Origin: Mucilaginibacter jinjuensis
GTDB taxonomy: Bacteria; Bacteroidota; Bacteroidia; Sphingobacteriales; Sphingobacteriaceae
Assembly (NCBI RefSeq): GCF_028596025.1
Contig: NZ_CP117167.1
Location: 2,728,001 to 2,792,000 of the forward strand
DNA length: 64,000 nucleotides
Reading direction: 5' to 3'
Both the position numbers and the translations under genes were made by a program. Below are positions 1 through 9,979 of the stretch, piece by piece (position 1 is the stretch's first letter; every line of letters starts with the position of its first letter). The notes under the pieces were generated by a model, which did not search any database, was not told where the DNA came from, and was given only the letters and a program-made list of their open reading frames with translations.

Positions 1-959
1 CGGTTAGCAAAATGGTGCAAAGCGAGCGTGAAAAACTGCTGAACCTGGAAGATGAACTGCATAAACGTGTCGCCGGGCAGGAAGAAGCAATTGAAGCTAT
101 TAGTGATGCCATACGCCGCAGCCGTGCGGGCTTGCAGGATAAACGTAAACCAATCGGGTCGTTCATATTCCTGGGAACTACCGGTGTGGGTAAAACAGAG
201 CTGGCTAAAGCATTGGCCGATTATCTGTTCAATGATGAGCAATCAATGGTGCGGATCGACATGTCGGAGTACCAGGAACGGCATGCGGTATCAAGGCTGA
301 TAGGAGCGCCTCCGGGCTACGTGGGTTATGATGAAGGCGGACAATTAACTGAAGCCGTTCGTCGTAAACCATACAGCGTAATCCTGCTGGATGAGATCGA
401 AAAAGCGCACCCGGATGTATTCAATATCTTGTTACAGGTTTTGGATGATGGCCGTTTAACTGATAATAAAGGCCGCGTGGTAAACTTTAAAAATACCATC
501 ATCATCATGACCTCGAACATTGGTTCGAACATTATCCAGGAGAACTTTGAGACCTATGATGAAGGTGATAAAGACGAACTGATGGCACGTACCAAATCGC
601 AGTTGTTTGACTTGCTGAAACGTACCATCCGTCCGGAGTTTTTGAACCGTATCGACGAGATTATCATGTTTACACCACTTGGCCGCAGCGAAATTGGCGC
701 TATTGTGAAATTACAGTTTAAACAATTGCAAAATACTTTGCAAGAAATGGGTATCACAATGGAAGCCAGCGATGAGGCTTTAGACTGGCTGGCTCAGTTG
801 GGGTATGACCCGCAGTATGGTGCCCGTCCGCTGAAACGTGTGATCCAGAAAAAGATCCTGAATGAGTTGTCTAAACAGATCCTCGCAGGTAAAATTGATA
901 AAGACAGTAAGATAAAACTGGACATGTTCGACAACCAGTTTGTGTTCCTGAACGAATAA
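1..959 (+). CDS. clpB: ClpB chaperone, C-terminal part (5' end outside window)
   Basis: This is the last ~318 codons of a ClpB-type AAA+ disaggregase, which unfolds aggregated proteins with DnaK in the cytoplasm. The reading frame is open from the window edge; the first in-frame ATG (position 12) lies within the conserved linker before the second ATPase domain, so it is not the true start. Visible are the [10 protein letters not shown] linker, the D2 Walker A motif GTTGVGKT, Walker [12 protein letters not shown], the pore-loop GYVGYDEGG segment, the [10 protein letters not shown] arginine-finger region and the C-terminal [11 protein letters not shown] small domain. The ~860-residue family length implies that about two thirds of the gene is upstream. 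A hairpin with a T-run follows the stop. ClpA/ClpC are alternatives, but the linker and C-terminus fit ClpB. Confidence 0.95.
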   Translation, partial: VSKMVQSEREKLLNLEDELHKRVAGQEEAIEAISDAIRRSRAGLQDKRKPIGSFIFLGTTGVGKTELAKALADYLFNDEQSMVRIDMSEYQERHAVSRLIGAPPGYVGYDEGGQLTEAVRRKPYSVILLDEIEKAHPDVFNILLQVLDDGRLTDNKGRVVNFKNTIIIMTSNIGSNIIQENFETYDEGDKDELMARTKSQLFDLLKRTIRPEFLNRIDEIIMFTPLGRSEIGAIVKLQFKQLQNTLQEMGITMEASDEALDWLAQLGYDPQYGARPLKRVIQKKILNELSKQILAGKIDKDSKIKLDMFDNQFVFLNE

Positions 960-1092
960 TACTAATTCATTGATTCATTTGACCGTTAGTCTGTTGACTG
1001 GCAGTGATGTGTGATTGATTTGTGTGATTTAGATTGATTAGATGAAGAAGGAGCCGGTTAATGGCTAACGGCATCAGTGAATTAATGAATAG

Positions 1093-1123
1093 AAAGCATC
1101 CGCTGAAAGTGGATGCTTTTTTT
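1093..1123 (+). terminator. Intrinsic terminator after clpB
   Basis: A 9-bp perfect stem, AAAGCATCC (1093-1101) pairing with GGATGCTTT (1111-1119), with a short purine-rich loop, runs into a T-rich tract. It lies about 130 bp after the clpB stop; the sequence between has no gene. Confidence 0.8.
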
Positions 1124-1152
1124 GTTTTATGGAGCTCTCTCAACACCAGATC

Positions 1153-1232
1153 GTCATTGCGAGGAACGAAGCAATCCCCGATCTACAGAACCGCTCTGTA
1201 CAGTTCGCGATTGCTTCGTTCCTCGCAATGAC
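1153..1232. repeat. Palindromic intergenic repeat, family 1 (complete copy)
   Basis: Two perfect 23-bp arms (1153-1175 and 1210-1232), beginning GTCATTGCGAGGAACGAAGC, face each other around a ~34 bp centre containing CAGAACCGCTCTG. Other complete or partial copies are at 6431-6510, 10155-10246, 13096-13118, 35273-35390, 37135-37157 and 54050-54072. No coding potential is evident. The rest of the 960-1279 gap holds only the clpB terminator and AT-rich sequence. Confidence 0.9.
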
Positions 1233-1279
1233 GAATCTATAGTGAACCCATTGACAAATTATCAAATTAACAAATTGAA

Positions 1280-2032
1280 TTAAAACTTCCTCATCCACGC
1301 CACCACATACCCAACCAATTCTTTATTGTAATATCCCCAGGCATTAAAAGTCTCGGTACTTGGCCAAAAAGAATAGACGGTGAATTTGCCAAAACCGGCA
1401 ATGTAATTACAAGGGTAGGGCACGGTTTCTAATCCGGCCTTTTTGAATATCAGCATAGACCGCCTCATGTGGAAGGCTGATGTTACCAGTAAGTATGGCG
1501 GGGACAGATGTTTTTCAAGCAAAAGCTTTTTGGTAAATACTGCGTTCTCAATCGTGTTACGCGATTTGTTTTCTATCAAAATACTGCTATCGGGCAGGTT
1601 AAATTGTTTTAATTGGGTATATACCCAGTTGCCCTCCGAAAAGCCGTCGGGATCCAACGTGCCGTTGCCGCTGGTTATTAATATGTGCGATGCCTGCCCT
1701 GTTGCATGAAGTTTTAGGCCTTGTATAAACCGGTCAGATGCGCCGTTGAACATGCCTGTACTGTCAGCTTTCTCGGACGAAAAACCTCCCAGAACAATTA
1801 CACAGCTATATTTGGTGTTCTTATCCAGTTTTGCAAGAGGGTAATCCCATACGTTTCGGGCAAAATTATCCAACAAAAAAGGCATCGAGAAAATGTAAAA
1901 TACTACAACCCCGGCAATTATTAAACGCTGTTTTCGGCGTTGGTTTTTGGAGAATATGGCCAATACAAAGATGGCAAATACCCAAGTAATAGGAAAAAGC
2001 AGGAAGAGCAATACTTTGGATAGGATGAACAT
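1280..2032 (-). CDS. YdcF/SanA-family (DUF218) membrane protein
   Basis: A 250-residue protein with two N-terminal hydrophobic segments (about residues 5-27 and 37-55) followed by a DUF218 domain: VIVLGGF near residue 80, the ASDRF segment, ILITSGNG, the SRNTIEN motif and LLVTSAFHMRRS. The TSAFHMRR block is the family hallmark. Known members (ElyC, SanA, YdcF) act at the inner membrane in envelope integrity, but the substrate of most is unknown. It follows a small secreted-protein gene by only 7 bp on the same strand, so the two are probably co-transcribed. DUF218 assignment is secure; the exact role is not. Confidence 0.85.
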   Translation of the reverse strand: MFILSKVLLFLLFPITWVFAIFVLAIFSKNQRRKQRLIIAGVVVFYIFSMPFLLDNFARNVWDYPLAKLDKNTKYSCVIVLGGFSSEKADSTGMFNGASDRFIQGLKLHATGQASHILITSGNGTLDPDGFSEGNWVYTQLKQFNLPDSSILIENKSRNTIENAVFTKKLLLEKHLSPPYLLVTSAFHMRRSMLIFKKAGLETVPYPCNYIAGFGKFTVYSFWPSTETFNAWGYYNKELVGYVVAWMRKF

Positions 2033-2039
2033 ACCTTAG

Positions 2040-2426
2040 TTACGGCCTTGGCTTATCGTTGGTTGCCTCACTGCCAATGCGTTTAATTAACATAGTATAG
2101 TGCGTTGTCTCGCTATCACCCAGCTTTAATACAGGCATTTTATCGGTCGATTGCAGCTTAACTACTGGCATGTTGCTGTTAAAATTATCTGCTGTTAAAA
2201 ATTCAGAATAATCTTTTTGCAAAGGCTGTACAGGCATAAACTGTGTATAGGGAACAGTTTGTGGTAATTTATAAGTAAATGAAGTATCGATTTTAAACTG
2301 TGGTAATTGGTTTGATAATGTTTTAGAGTTATCAAGCGGAGCTAATTTGTAGCTATTTAAACTTTGTGCTTTTGCTAAAGCACCGCATGCAATAAAACTT
2401 GCTGCTATAAAAAGTGATTTAAACAT
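2040..2426 (-). CDS. Small secreted protein of unknown function
   Basis: I do not recognise this family. The ATG at 2426 starts with a typical signal peptide (MFKSLFIAASFIACGALAKA, then QSLNSYKL), giving a 128-residue precursor; an in-frame TTG 24 bp upstream is less likely because it puts polar residues before the signal sequence. The mature part is Ser/Thr/Gln/Pro-rich with repeats of the kind PVxKLxxTDKMPVLKLGDSE and no cysteines. It is immediately upstream of the DUF218 gene (7 bp), so it may be an envelope protein of the same operon. Confidence 0.65.
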   Translation of the reverse strand: MFKSLFIAASFIACGALAKAQSLNSYKLAPLDNSKTLSNQLPQFKIDTSFTYKLPQTVPYTQFMPVQPLQKDYSEFLTADNFNSNMPVVKLQSTDKMPVLKLGDSETTHYTMLIKRIGSEATNDKPRP

Positions 2427-2528
2427 GGGCTTAGTATTTGTAGCAATCAAAGTTAAATTAATTTGTCAATTAGGCAATTTGTTGATTTGTTAATTATTGT
2501 TAATCAGTTTGAGGGTTCTTCAAACAGT

Positions 2529-2629
2529 ACCGTCATGCCGAACTTTTTTCGGCAACTCACATGTTAAGCGAACTATGCAAAATATATACCTGTCCTGTGG
2601 GGTGCTGAAACAAGTTCAGCATGACGTGC
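2529..2629. repeat. Inverted repeat, family 2 (copy A)
   Basis: About 100 bp with ends CGTCATGCCGAAC and GTTCAGCATGACG. Read on the other strand it matches the element at 16869-16971 nearly end to end, including CCCACAGGACAGGT. It lies in the 2427-2733 spacer, which otherwise has only AT-rich AATTTGTTGATT-like repeats and no gene. Confidence 0.8.
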
Positions 2630-2733
2630 AGGGTAACATTAGCAAATTATCTAATTGCCAAATCAACAAATTGGCTGCTCATTGGTTTACAATATAGCAA
2701 GCGCAAAGCTTGTCGCACTTAACATCAACCACC

Positions 2734-3090
2734 ATGAAAAATTATGAAACCTTAGTGGATGCCACTAACGACCTTTTACAAAGAGGCTATACTGCCAACT
2801 TAAGTTTCGAAGACGGAACAGACAGTATCCAGGATAAATCACAGAATATACAGCTTACTGCCGATGATTTTGAGGTAGATGAGTTTTACCGCTTCGAGGG
2901 CGCAAGTAACCCGTCTGATATGTCGATCGTATATGCTATCTCTTCGCCTAAACACAATCTTAAAGGTGTTTTGGTTGATGCTTATGGTACTTATGCCAAT
3001 AACAGTTCGTCGGCTATTGAGGCTAAATTACATCATCACCAGGTAAGCGATCACCTGCATGGCGAGGATCGCCCTACGGCTTCAAACTAA
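2734..3090 (+). CDS. Conserved small Bacteroidota protein of unknown function
   Basis: A 118-residue cytoplasmic protein starting MKNYETLVDATNDL; a TTG 24 bp upstream is in frame, but the ATG matches what I recall of the family's N-terminus. Features are LQRGYTANLSFED, the DDFEVDEFYRFEG block and the VYAISSPKHNLKGVLVDAYG block, then a His-rich tail. From memory, relatives in Bacteroidota databases are often labelled 'phosphoribosylpyrophosphate synthetase', but this protein lacks the PRPP-binding loop and is far too short for that enzyme, so that label should not be used. No neighbour gives a clear functional context. Confidence 0.75.
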   Translation: MKNYETLVDATNDLLQRGYTANLSFEDGTDSIQDKSQNIQLTADDFEVDEFYRFEGASNPSDMSIVYAISSPKHNLKGVLVDAYGTYANNSSSAIEAKLHHHQVSDHLHGEDRPTASN

Positions 3091-3098
3091 AACATAAT

Positions 3099-3126
3099 AC
3101 ATCCCCTTGCTTAGGCCAGGGGATGT
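3099..3126. terminator. Hairpin between convergent genes
   Basis: ACATCCCC (3099-3106) pairs with GGGGATGT (3119-3126), between the stop of the plus-strand gene (3090) and overlapping the stop of the minus-strand gene (3111). It lacks a long T-run on either strand, so termination is plausible rather than shown. Confidence 0.4.
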
Positions 3127-3674
3127 AAATACGCTAATAACTTCTCTCCTTTGCTTTGTATGGCGGGGCTTCCATCTCGCATCAGGTATTCTAATTGGGC
3201 CGATAACTCCTCAGCTATCCAGGGATAACGATGGCGTAGGTTAAATAATGCTTCGGTAGCAAATGCTTTTACGGCTACCAGTACTTTAGGGTCAATCACC
3301 CAATCAAAACACTGGTTTATTACCGGTTCCATATCAATTTCAAACAAAGCTTGTTTAATACGTGGCGAAGCTTGCGGTGCAGTAATATGCATGGCAATTT
3401 TGGCATAATGGCGTTTGCAGCTGCCATGGTTAATATAGGGGAAACAGTTAACCAGGTATTCCAGATCGGATAAATAAGCATCCGGGCGTTGTAAAAACAA
3501 ATTTTCGAGCAGCCATGCAGCCCTGAAAGCTATCTTTTTATTGTCATAAAATGTAAGCTCTATCAGGTCGCGAAGTTTAAAATTCTTATGTTGCAGAATT
3601 GCTGTTAATTCGAGCACTTTGGTTTTACCCATCGTAGCATTAATCTGCTGTAACAGTTGATCTTTATTAAGCAT
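3111..3674 (-). CDS. HEAT-like conserved protein
   Basis: Starting at the ATG at 3674 (MLNKDQLLQQINAT) the protein has 187 residues, mostly helical, with patterns such as LRDLIELTFYDNKKIAFRAAWLLENL and VLVAVKAFATEALFNL that look like HEAT repeats. The frame stays open upstream to an ATG at 3818, adding 48 basic residues (KTNQKANRHRSGKH), but that start would lie only 17 bp from the divergent peptidase gene and cover its promoter, so I prefer 3674. Comparable flavobacterial proteins have been named adenylosuccinate lyase; nothing here resembles the active site of that enzyme. Function unknown. Confidence 0.7.
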   Translation of the reverse strand: MLNKDQLLQQINATMGKTKVLELTAILQHKNFKLRDLIELTFYDNKKIAFRAAWLLENLFLQRPDAYLSDLEYLVNCFPYINHGSCKRHYAKIAMHITAPQASPRIKQALFEIDMEPVINQCFDWVIDPKVLVAVKAFATEALFNLRHRYPWIAEELSAQLEYLMRDGSPAIQSKGEKLLAYLHPLA

Positions 3675-3835
3675 TGTGACAAAAGCCCGGAGATTATAAG
3701 GTTTGCGGTTACCGTTTGTACGCAATGGCTTAATTAAGGTTGCAAAAATATGTTTACCGCTGCGATGCCGGTTAGCCTTTTGGTTGGTTTTAAGGTAAAA
3801 ATTATACATTTGCTGCATATATAATACATTAATAC

Positions 3836-5101
3836 ATGGTTAAATTTAACCGTTTTACACTAAGTAACGGCCTTCGCGTGCTTGTGCACGAAGATAATAC
3901 TACCCCAATGGCGGTGGTAAATATATTGTACGATGTGGGCGCCCGCGACGAAGATGAGTCGCAAACAGGCTTCGCGCACCTGTTTGAGCACCTCATGTTT
4001 GGGGGCTCTGTAAATATACCCACTTATGATGAACCTTTACAGCGTGTTGGCGGCGAAAACAATGCCTTCACCAGTAATGATATTACCAATTATTATGTTA
4101 CCCTACCTGCCGTAAACCTCGAAACGGCGTTTTGGCTCGAGAGCGACCGTATGCTAAGCCTGGCCTTCAGCGAGAAAAGCCTTGAAGTACAGCGCAACGT
4201 AGTAATGGAAGAGTTTAAGCAACGCTATCTTAACCAGCCTTATGGCGATGTATGGTTGCGTTTGCGCCCGATGGTTTACAAGCAGCACCCTTACCGCTGG
4301 GCTACCATTGGTAAAGAACTTTCGCATATCGAGAACGCACATATTGACGATGTAAAGGCATTCTTCAAAAAACATTATAACCCGCAAAATGCCATTATGG
4401 TAGTTGGGGGCGATGTGAAAACCGAAGACGTTAAAGCCCTTGCCGAAAAATGGTTCGGGCCGATACCGGCAGGTGAAAAGTATGTACGCAACATTCCGCA
4501 AGAGCCTGCACAACGTGAAGAACGTCGTGAAACTGTTACTGCAAAAGTACCGTTGAACGATGTTTATATTGCTTTCCAGGCCCCAGCGCGGATGGATGAT
4601 GGCTATTATGCTGTTGATTTGATGGGCGATGTACTATCGCGCGGTAACTCATCGCGTTTATATCGCAGTTTGGTGAAAGACCAACAGTTATTCAGCGAGA
4701 TCCATGCTTACATGACCGGCAGCTTTGATACCGGAATGTTTGTGGTAGAAGGTAAGCCTCTGGAAACTGTGAGTATCGAACAGGCCGAAGCCGCAATTTG
4801 GGAGCAACTGGAGTTATTGAAACAAAACGACATCCCGGCTGATGAGCTGACCAAGGTAAAAAACAAAACAGAATCGACACTGATGTTTTCAGAAATGTCG
4901 TTACTGGATAAAGCCATGAATTTGGCTTATTACGAGCTGTTGGGCGATGGCGATTTGCTAAACCAGGAAGCTGACCATTATTTACACATTACTGCAGCGC
5001 AGATTAGGGAGCAGGCTAATAAGATTTTCCGCAAGGATAATTCATCGACCTTAATTTACCTGGCCGAACAAAATGCAGCACAAGAAATAGAAACTGAATA
5101 A
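3836..5101 (+). CDS. M16 family zinc peptidase, catalytic subunit
   Basis: A 421-residue insulinase-like metallopeptidase. The inverted zinc motif HLFEH is at residues 48-52, with the third ligand expected in the VVMEEF segment near residue 125. The N-terminal half is the active M16 domain; the C-terminal half (from ~190, including VYIAFQAPARMDDGYYAVDLM) is the second M16 fold. No signal peptide is visible, so the enzyme seems cytoplasmic. The next gene, 13 bp downstream, is an M16 protein without the zinc motif; such pairs are known to form heterodimers. Substrate cannot be read from sequence. Confidence 0.93.
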   Translation: MVKFNRFTLSNGLRVLVHEDNTTPMAVVNILYDVGARDEDESQTGFAHLFEHLMFGGSVNIPTYDEPLQRVGGENNAFTSNDITNYYVTLPAVNLETAFWLESDRMLSLAFSEKSLEVQRNVVMEEFKQRYLNQPYGDVWLRLRPMVYKQHPYRWATIGKELSHIENAHIDDVKAFFKKHYNPQNAIMVVGGDVKTEDVKALAEKWFGPIPAGEKYVRNIPQEPAQREERRETVTAKVPLNDVYIAFQAPARMDDGYYAVDLMGDVLSRGNSSRLYRSLVKDQQLFSEIHAYMTGSFDTGMFVVEGKPLETVSIEQAEAAIWEQLELLKQNDIPADELTKVKNKTESTLMFSEMSLLDKAMNLAYYELLGDGDLLNQEADHYLHITAAQIREQANKIFRKDNSSTLIYLAEQNAAQEIETE

Positions 5102-5114
5102 TCTCAGTATTAAA

Positions 5115-6392
5115 ATGTTAGACAGAACCTTAGCACCACATTTTGGTGCAATAGAACATATTAAACTGGTTGAACCGGGACACATTAAATTGCCTAACGG
5201 TTGTAACCTTTATTACTTTAACTCTGGCGAACAGGATTTAGTACGCATAGAGTGGGTATTTGGTAACCTGCGCTTTAACCCGGCTAAGCCGTTGTTGAAC
5301 AGTGCGGTAGTAACCATGCTTACCGAGGGTACAAGTAAACTTTCGGCCTCACAAATTGCCGATCAGATTGATTTTTACGGCGCCTTTTTGCAATCAGAAT
5401 TTGGTTACGATAATTCGATAGTTACGCTGTACAGCCTGAGCAAACATTTGGGCAGTACTTTGCCGGTAATTAAGGATATGGTTACCGACTCTGTTTTCCC
5501 GGAAAGCGAACTGGAAACCTACGTGCGTAACCAACAACAAAAACTGCAGGTAAGCTTGCAAAAAAATGATGTGGTAGCACGCCGCACCTTTAACAAAGCC
5601 ATGAACGGCGATTCGCTGTATGGTCTGGCTGCCGATGCTGCAGACTATCAGCAATTACAGCGTGAAGATATGTTGGTGCATTTTAAACAAATGTTTCAGC
5701 CATCAAACTGTACTATATTTTTGGCAGGTAAAATTGATGATAGTATCTTAAAACTCATTACCGATGCCTTTGGCGATAGCTGGGCAAATGGCGAAGAAGC
5801 CGCGGACACAACACAGCCCGAGATAAGCTCGGCCGACGAGCATTTTTATTATATCGAAAAGCCCGATGCCATACAATCAGCTATCCGTATCGGTTCGCGT
5901 ATTATCAATCGCAATCATCCCGATTTCCCTGCTTTGCAGGTGTTAAACACCATTTTAGGTGGTTACTTCGGATCAAGGCTGATGGCTAATATCCGCGAGG
6001 ACAAAGGTTATACCTATGGCATTGGCTCTGGCATGACCTCGCTAAAGCATTGCGGTTCAATATTCATCGCTACAGAAGTAGGGGCAGATGTATGCAAAGA
6101 TGCCTTATCAGAAATTGAAAAAGAGATCAACCGCCTTAAAACAGAACTGGTACCGCAGGAAGAACTGGACCTGGTGCGTAACTATATGCTGGGCTCGCTT
6201 TTAGGCAGCCTGGAGAATGTGTTTTCACATGCCGATAAGTTCAAGAATGTATACTTTTCCGGCCTCGATTACAGCTATTACGATCGCTATACCAACGTTA
6301 TCAAAGCCGTTACCCCGCAGGATATTTTAGACCTGGCGAATAAATATCTGGATTTTGATAAGATGTATAAGGTGATAGTAGGGAAGTATTAA
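5115..6392 (+). CDS. M16 family peptidase, non-catalytic partner subunit
   Basis: A 425-residue M16-fold protein. The region that should carry HxxEH (around MLTEGTSKLSASQIADQ) has no such motif. The conserved Arg/Tyr segment of partner subunits, LMANIREDKGYTYGIGSG, is present near residues 290-307 and helps bind substrate in paired M16 enzymes. It lies 13 bp after the zinc-bearing gene and has almost the same length (425 versus 421 residues), so a two-gene operon making one heterodimeric peptidase is the simplest reading. Confidence 0.9.
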   Translation: MLDRTLAPHFGAIEHIKLVEPGHIKLPNGCNLYYFNSGEQDLVRIEWVFGNLRFNPAKPLLNSAVVTMLTEGTSKLSASQIADQIDFYGAFLQSEFGYDNSIVTLYSLSKHLGSTLPVIKDMVTDSVFPESELETYVRNQQQKLQVSLQKNDVVARRTFNKAMNGDSLYGLAADAADYQQLQREDMLVHFKQMFQPSNCTIFLAGKIDDSILKLITDAFGDSWANGEEAADTTQPEISSADEHFYYIEKPDAIQSAIRIGSRIINRNHPDFPALQVLNTILGGYFGSRLMANIREDKGYTYGIGSGMTSLKHCGSIFIATEVGADVCKDALSEIEKEINRLKTELVPQEELDLVRNYMLGSLLGSLENVFSHADKFKNVYFSGLDYSYYDRYTNVIKAVTPQDILDLANKYLDFDKMYKVIVGKY

Positions 6393-6394
6393 GA

Positions 6395-6563
6395 GATTTC
6401 GGATGTTCGATTTCGGATTTACCTTTACGCGTCATTGCGAGGAACGAAGCAATCCCCAACCTACAGAGCCGCTCTGTGTAGTTCGCGATTGCTTCGTACC
6501 TCGCAATGACGTTCTTTTTTTGAGCATGCAAGGTGCTAAATCCGAAATTGAACATCCGAAATC
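6395..6563. repeat. Nested palindrome: family 1 repeat inside a second inverted repeat
   Basis: A complete family 1 repeat (6431-6510) is flanked by a further pair of 27-bp inverted arms (6395-6421 and 6537-6563) containing CGGATGTTCGATTTCGG, with a single mismatch. The whole 169-bp unit could fold into a long interrupted hairpin. It starts 3 bp after the peptidase stop codon and may also act as a transcript end. No gene is seen in 6393-6694. Confidence 0.85.
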
Positions 6564-6607
6564 CGATATAAATAAATTGTAATCTTAATGCTATATAATT
6601 GCATTAA

Positions 6608-8161
<1,554 letters not shown>

Positions 8162-8287
8162 TTCGGCAATTTGTCAATTAGCTAATTTGTCAATTTGTTA
8201 ATGATTACTTAATTAATAAATTGACAAATTGCTTTACCGATAGAAAAGCATTGACAAATTACCGAATCAACTAATTGACAAATTAAA
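8162..8287. repeat. AT-rich spacer with TTGACAAATT-type repeats
   Basis: The gap contains at least five forward or inverted copies of words like AATTTGTCAATT and TTGACAAATT. Similar filler is found at 2461-2490, 2640-2672, 16809-17066 and 33955-34026. It has no reading frame of note. Confidence 0.7.
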
Positions 8288-8872
8288 ATGAAAGCTATCT
8301 GCGTATTCTGTGGTTCTAATTTTAACGGCGATCCTGCTTTAGCTGCTGCTGTTGATCAACTGGCCGAGATCATGGTAAGCCGCGATATCAGCCTTATTTT
8401 TGGCGGTGGCAGGGTAGGTGTGATGGGTTTGTTGGCTAATGCAGTTATTGACCGTGGTGGAAAAGCCATTGGTATTATCCCCGAGTTCTTGATGAATAAA
8501 GAGGTTGGCCATACCGGTTTAACCGAATTACATATTGTTGAGAACATGCATCAGCGCAAGCAAATGATGAATGATCTGTGCGATGGCATTATCACATTGC
8601 CCGGCGGTTTCGGTACATTGGAGGAGTTTTTTGAAGTGTTAACCTGGCTGCAGTTAGGCCTGCACAAAAAGCCTATCGGTATCTTGAACGTAGGCGGTTT
8701 CTACGATTTCCTGCTGAAGCAAATGGATGTAATGGTAGAGCAAAAGTTCCTGAAACCTGTTAACCGTGAATTGGTAATTACATCAACCGATGCCATTGAG
8801 TTGGTTAACCTGATGGATAATTTTAAAGCTGAGCCAGATGAGGTTTGGTTTAAGGATAGGAATTTAATTTAA
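8288..8872 (+). CDS. LOG-family (TIGR00730) nucleoside-5'-monophosphate phosphoribohydrolase
   Basis: A 194-residue Rossmann-fold protein of the LOG / lysine-decarboxylase-like family. It begins MKAICVFCGSNFNGDP, has LIFGGGRVGVMGLLANA near residues 38-54, the HQRKQMM segment, and the hallmark PGGFGTLEEFFE near residues 105-116. LOG proteins split cytokinin riboside monophosphates or AMP-like nucleotides into base and ribose 5-phosphate; in bacteria they are better seen as nucleotide-salvage hydrolases than as lysine decarboxylases. Preceded by an AT-rich repeat spacer, so it is probably transcribed independently of guaB. Confidence 0.92.
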   Translation: MKAICVFCGSNFNGDPALAAAVDQLAEIMVSRDISLIFGGGRVGVMGLLANAVIDRGGKAIGIIPEFLMNKEVGHTGLTELHIVENMHQRKQMMNDLCDGIITLPGGFGTLEEFFEVLTWLQLGLHKKPIGILNVGGFYDFLLKQMDVMVEQKFLKPVNRELVITSTDAIELVNLMDNFKAEPDEVWFKDRNLI

Positions 8873-8911
8873 TCATTAGGTATTGGTCTCCTCTCATTAA
8901 CGCTTTAAATT

Positions 8912-8993
8912 TGTCATCCAGAGCGATAGCGAAGGATCTTCTTCACCAGATTCATTTTAGCGCAGAAGATATTTCACTGTCGTTCAATATGAC
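8912..8993. repeat. Inverted repeat, family 3
   Basis: Imperfect inverted arms: GTCATCCAGAGCGATAGCGA at the left, and a right end whose complement reads GTCATATTGAACGACAGTGA. A related half copy, ATCCTGAGTGATAGCGAAAG, is at 51479-51498. Confidence 0.65.
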
Positions 8994-9038
8994 AAAAGGA
9001 AATATTTAATAAAACAAAACATTTAAAAAAGAAATTTT

Positions 9039-9178
9039 CACTACTCACTACTCACTACTCACTACTCACTACTCACTACTCACTACTCACTACTCACTAC
9101 TCACTACTCACTACTCACTACTCACTACTCACTACTCACTACTCACTACTCACTACTCATTACTCACTACTCACTACT
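9039..9178. repeat. Tandem array of 20 heptamers (CACTACT)
   Basis: Exactly 140 bp made of 20 consecutive CACTACT units, with one substitution (CATTACT at 9158-9164). The array ends inside the final codons of the minus-strand gene at 9174, whose TAG stop is formed by the first repeat unit. On the minus strand every frame meets TAG or TGA; on the plus strand the array has no stops. It is too short-period for CRISPR. Confidence 0.95.
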
Positions 9179-9473
9179 GCTGTACCCTCAACGGTTCCAA
9201 ATCCTCTTCTTCGTTAAAGCTAAATATCGGTTCCACAATAAAAGTGAAATTCTGTAGCTCACCGGTGTTGATGGCAAATAATTTTTCGAGTATTACAACT
9301 TTTTCGTGCGGAATATCCTGCTTATCTTCAAGCTTTATTTTGCGATAATTATTGAAGGTTTTTTGGCTTATATTGAGCAGTTGGGGCACAATAAGTAGCG
9401 CTTTGCGATAGTCCTTAACGGTTAGCTTGTTAAGTAATTCATCGATGCGATACTTAAAAACTGGTTCATTCAT
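9174..9473 (-). CDS. Small putative DNA-binding protein, unknown
   Basis: A 99-residue soluble protein, not recognised. The stretch LLNISQKTFNNYRKIKLEDKQDIPHEKVVILEKLF resembles an XRE-like helix-turn-helix followed by a helix, which is inference only. The C-terminus is acidic (NEEEDLEPL). It is transcribed divergently from an XRE-type gene 113 bp away, so both may share a control region. Its stop codon is the first unit of the heptamer array. Confidence 0.55.
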   Translation of the reverse strand: MNEPVFKYRIDELLNKLTVKDYRKALLIVPQLLNISQKTFNNYRKIKLEDKQDIPHEKVVILEKLFAINTGELQNFTFIVEPIFSFNEEEDLEPLRVQQ

Positions 9474-9586
9474 CGTTTTTTTAGTAAAAATTTTCTATGT
9501 TTAAGCAAAGTTTTACACAACTAAGCAAAAGTAAAGTTAAGTATTACCAATATAAACCATAACTTTTTTATAATTTCCTGAAATAC

Positions 9587-9979
9587 ATGTCTGATAATCA
9601 ACATGATATTTTTTTTGCACGAATAGAGCAAAATATTCGTCAGCATGCTAAGCATCAAAGAATAACCCTGTCTGAGCTTGCTGCAGGAATTGATATGACC
9701 GAAGCCGGCTTCTACAAAATGCTTTCGACCGAAAGTATCAAAGTAAAAACACTCCGAAAAATTGCCGAATTTCTAAAAATCCCTATTCATACTTTTTTTG
9801 GGGAGTTTGTTTCTCCGCGCGGCAGTGCCCAATCGCCAAGCTGGAAACCGGATCAAATAGGCATCACAGAATCACATGCCGAATACGCTGCCGAACGTGA
9901 CGGATTAAAAAGACAAATTGAATTACTGGAAAGCCAGATTGCCGATAAAAATAAGATTATTGAATTACTGAGCCGGTAA
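9587..9979 (+). CDS. XRE-family HTH regulator with coiled-coil tail
   Basis: 130 residues. Residues ~12-70 form a Cro/C1-type helix-turn-helix: RIEQNIRQHAKHQRITLSEL, then AAGIDMTEAGFYKMLSTES and TLRKIAEFLKIPIHTFFGE. A short linker follows (~75-105), then a heptad-like C-terminal helix (AERDGLKRQIELLESQIADK) that would dimerise as a coiled coil. It is divergent from the small gene at 9174-9473; the 113-bp AT-rich gap between them is the likely operator region. The target is unknown. The following spacer to 10154 has no gene. Confidence 0.8.
   Translation: MSDNQHDIFFARIEQNIRQHAKHQRITLSELAAGIDMTEAGFYKMLSTESIKVKTLRKIAEFLKIPIHTFFGEFVSPRGSAQSPSWKPDQIGITESHAEYAAERDGLKRQIELLESQIADKNKIIELLSR

Noticed and set aside
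2734..3090. Phosphoribosylpyrophosphate synthetase label
   Set aside because: Too short and lacking the PRPP-binding motif; the name appears to be an inherited misannotation.
9039..9178. CRISPR array
   Set aside because: The period is 7 bp with no spacers and no cas genes nearby; it is a simple tandem repeat.
9174..9979. Toxin-antitoxin module
   Set aside because: The two genes are divergent rather than an operon and neither resembles a known toxin.
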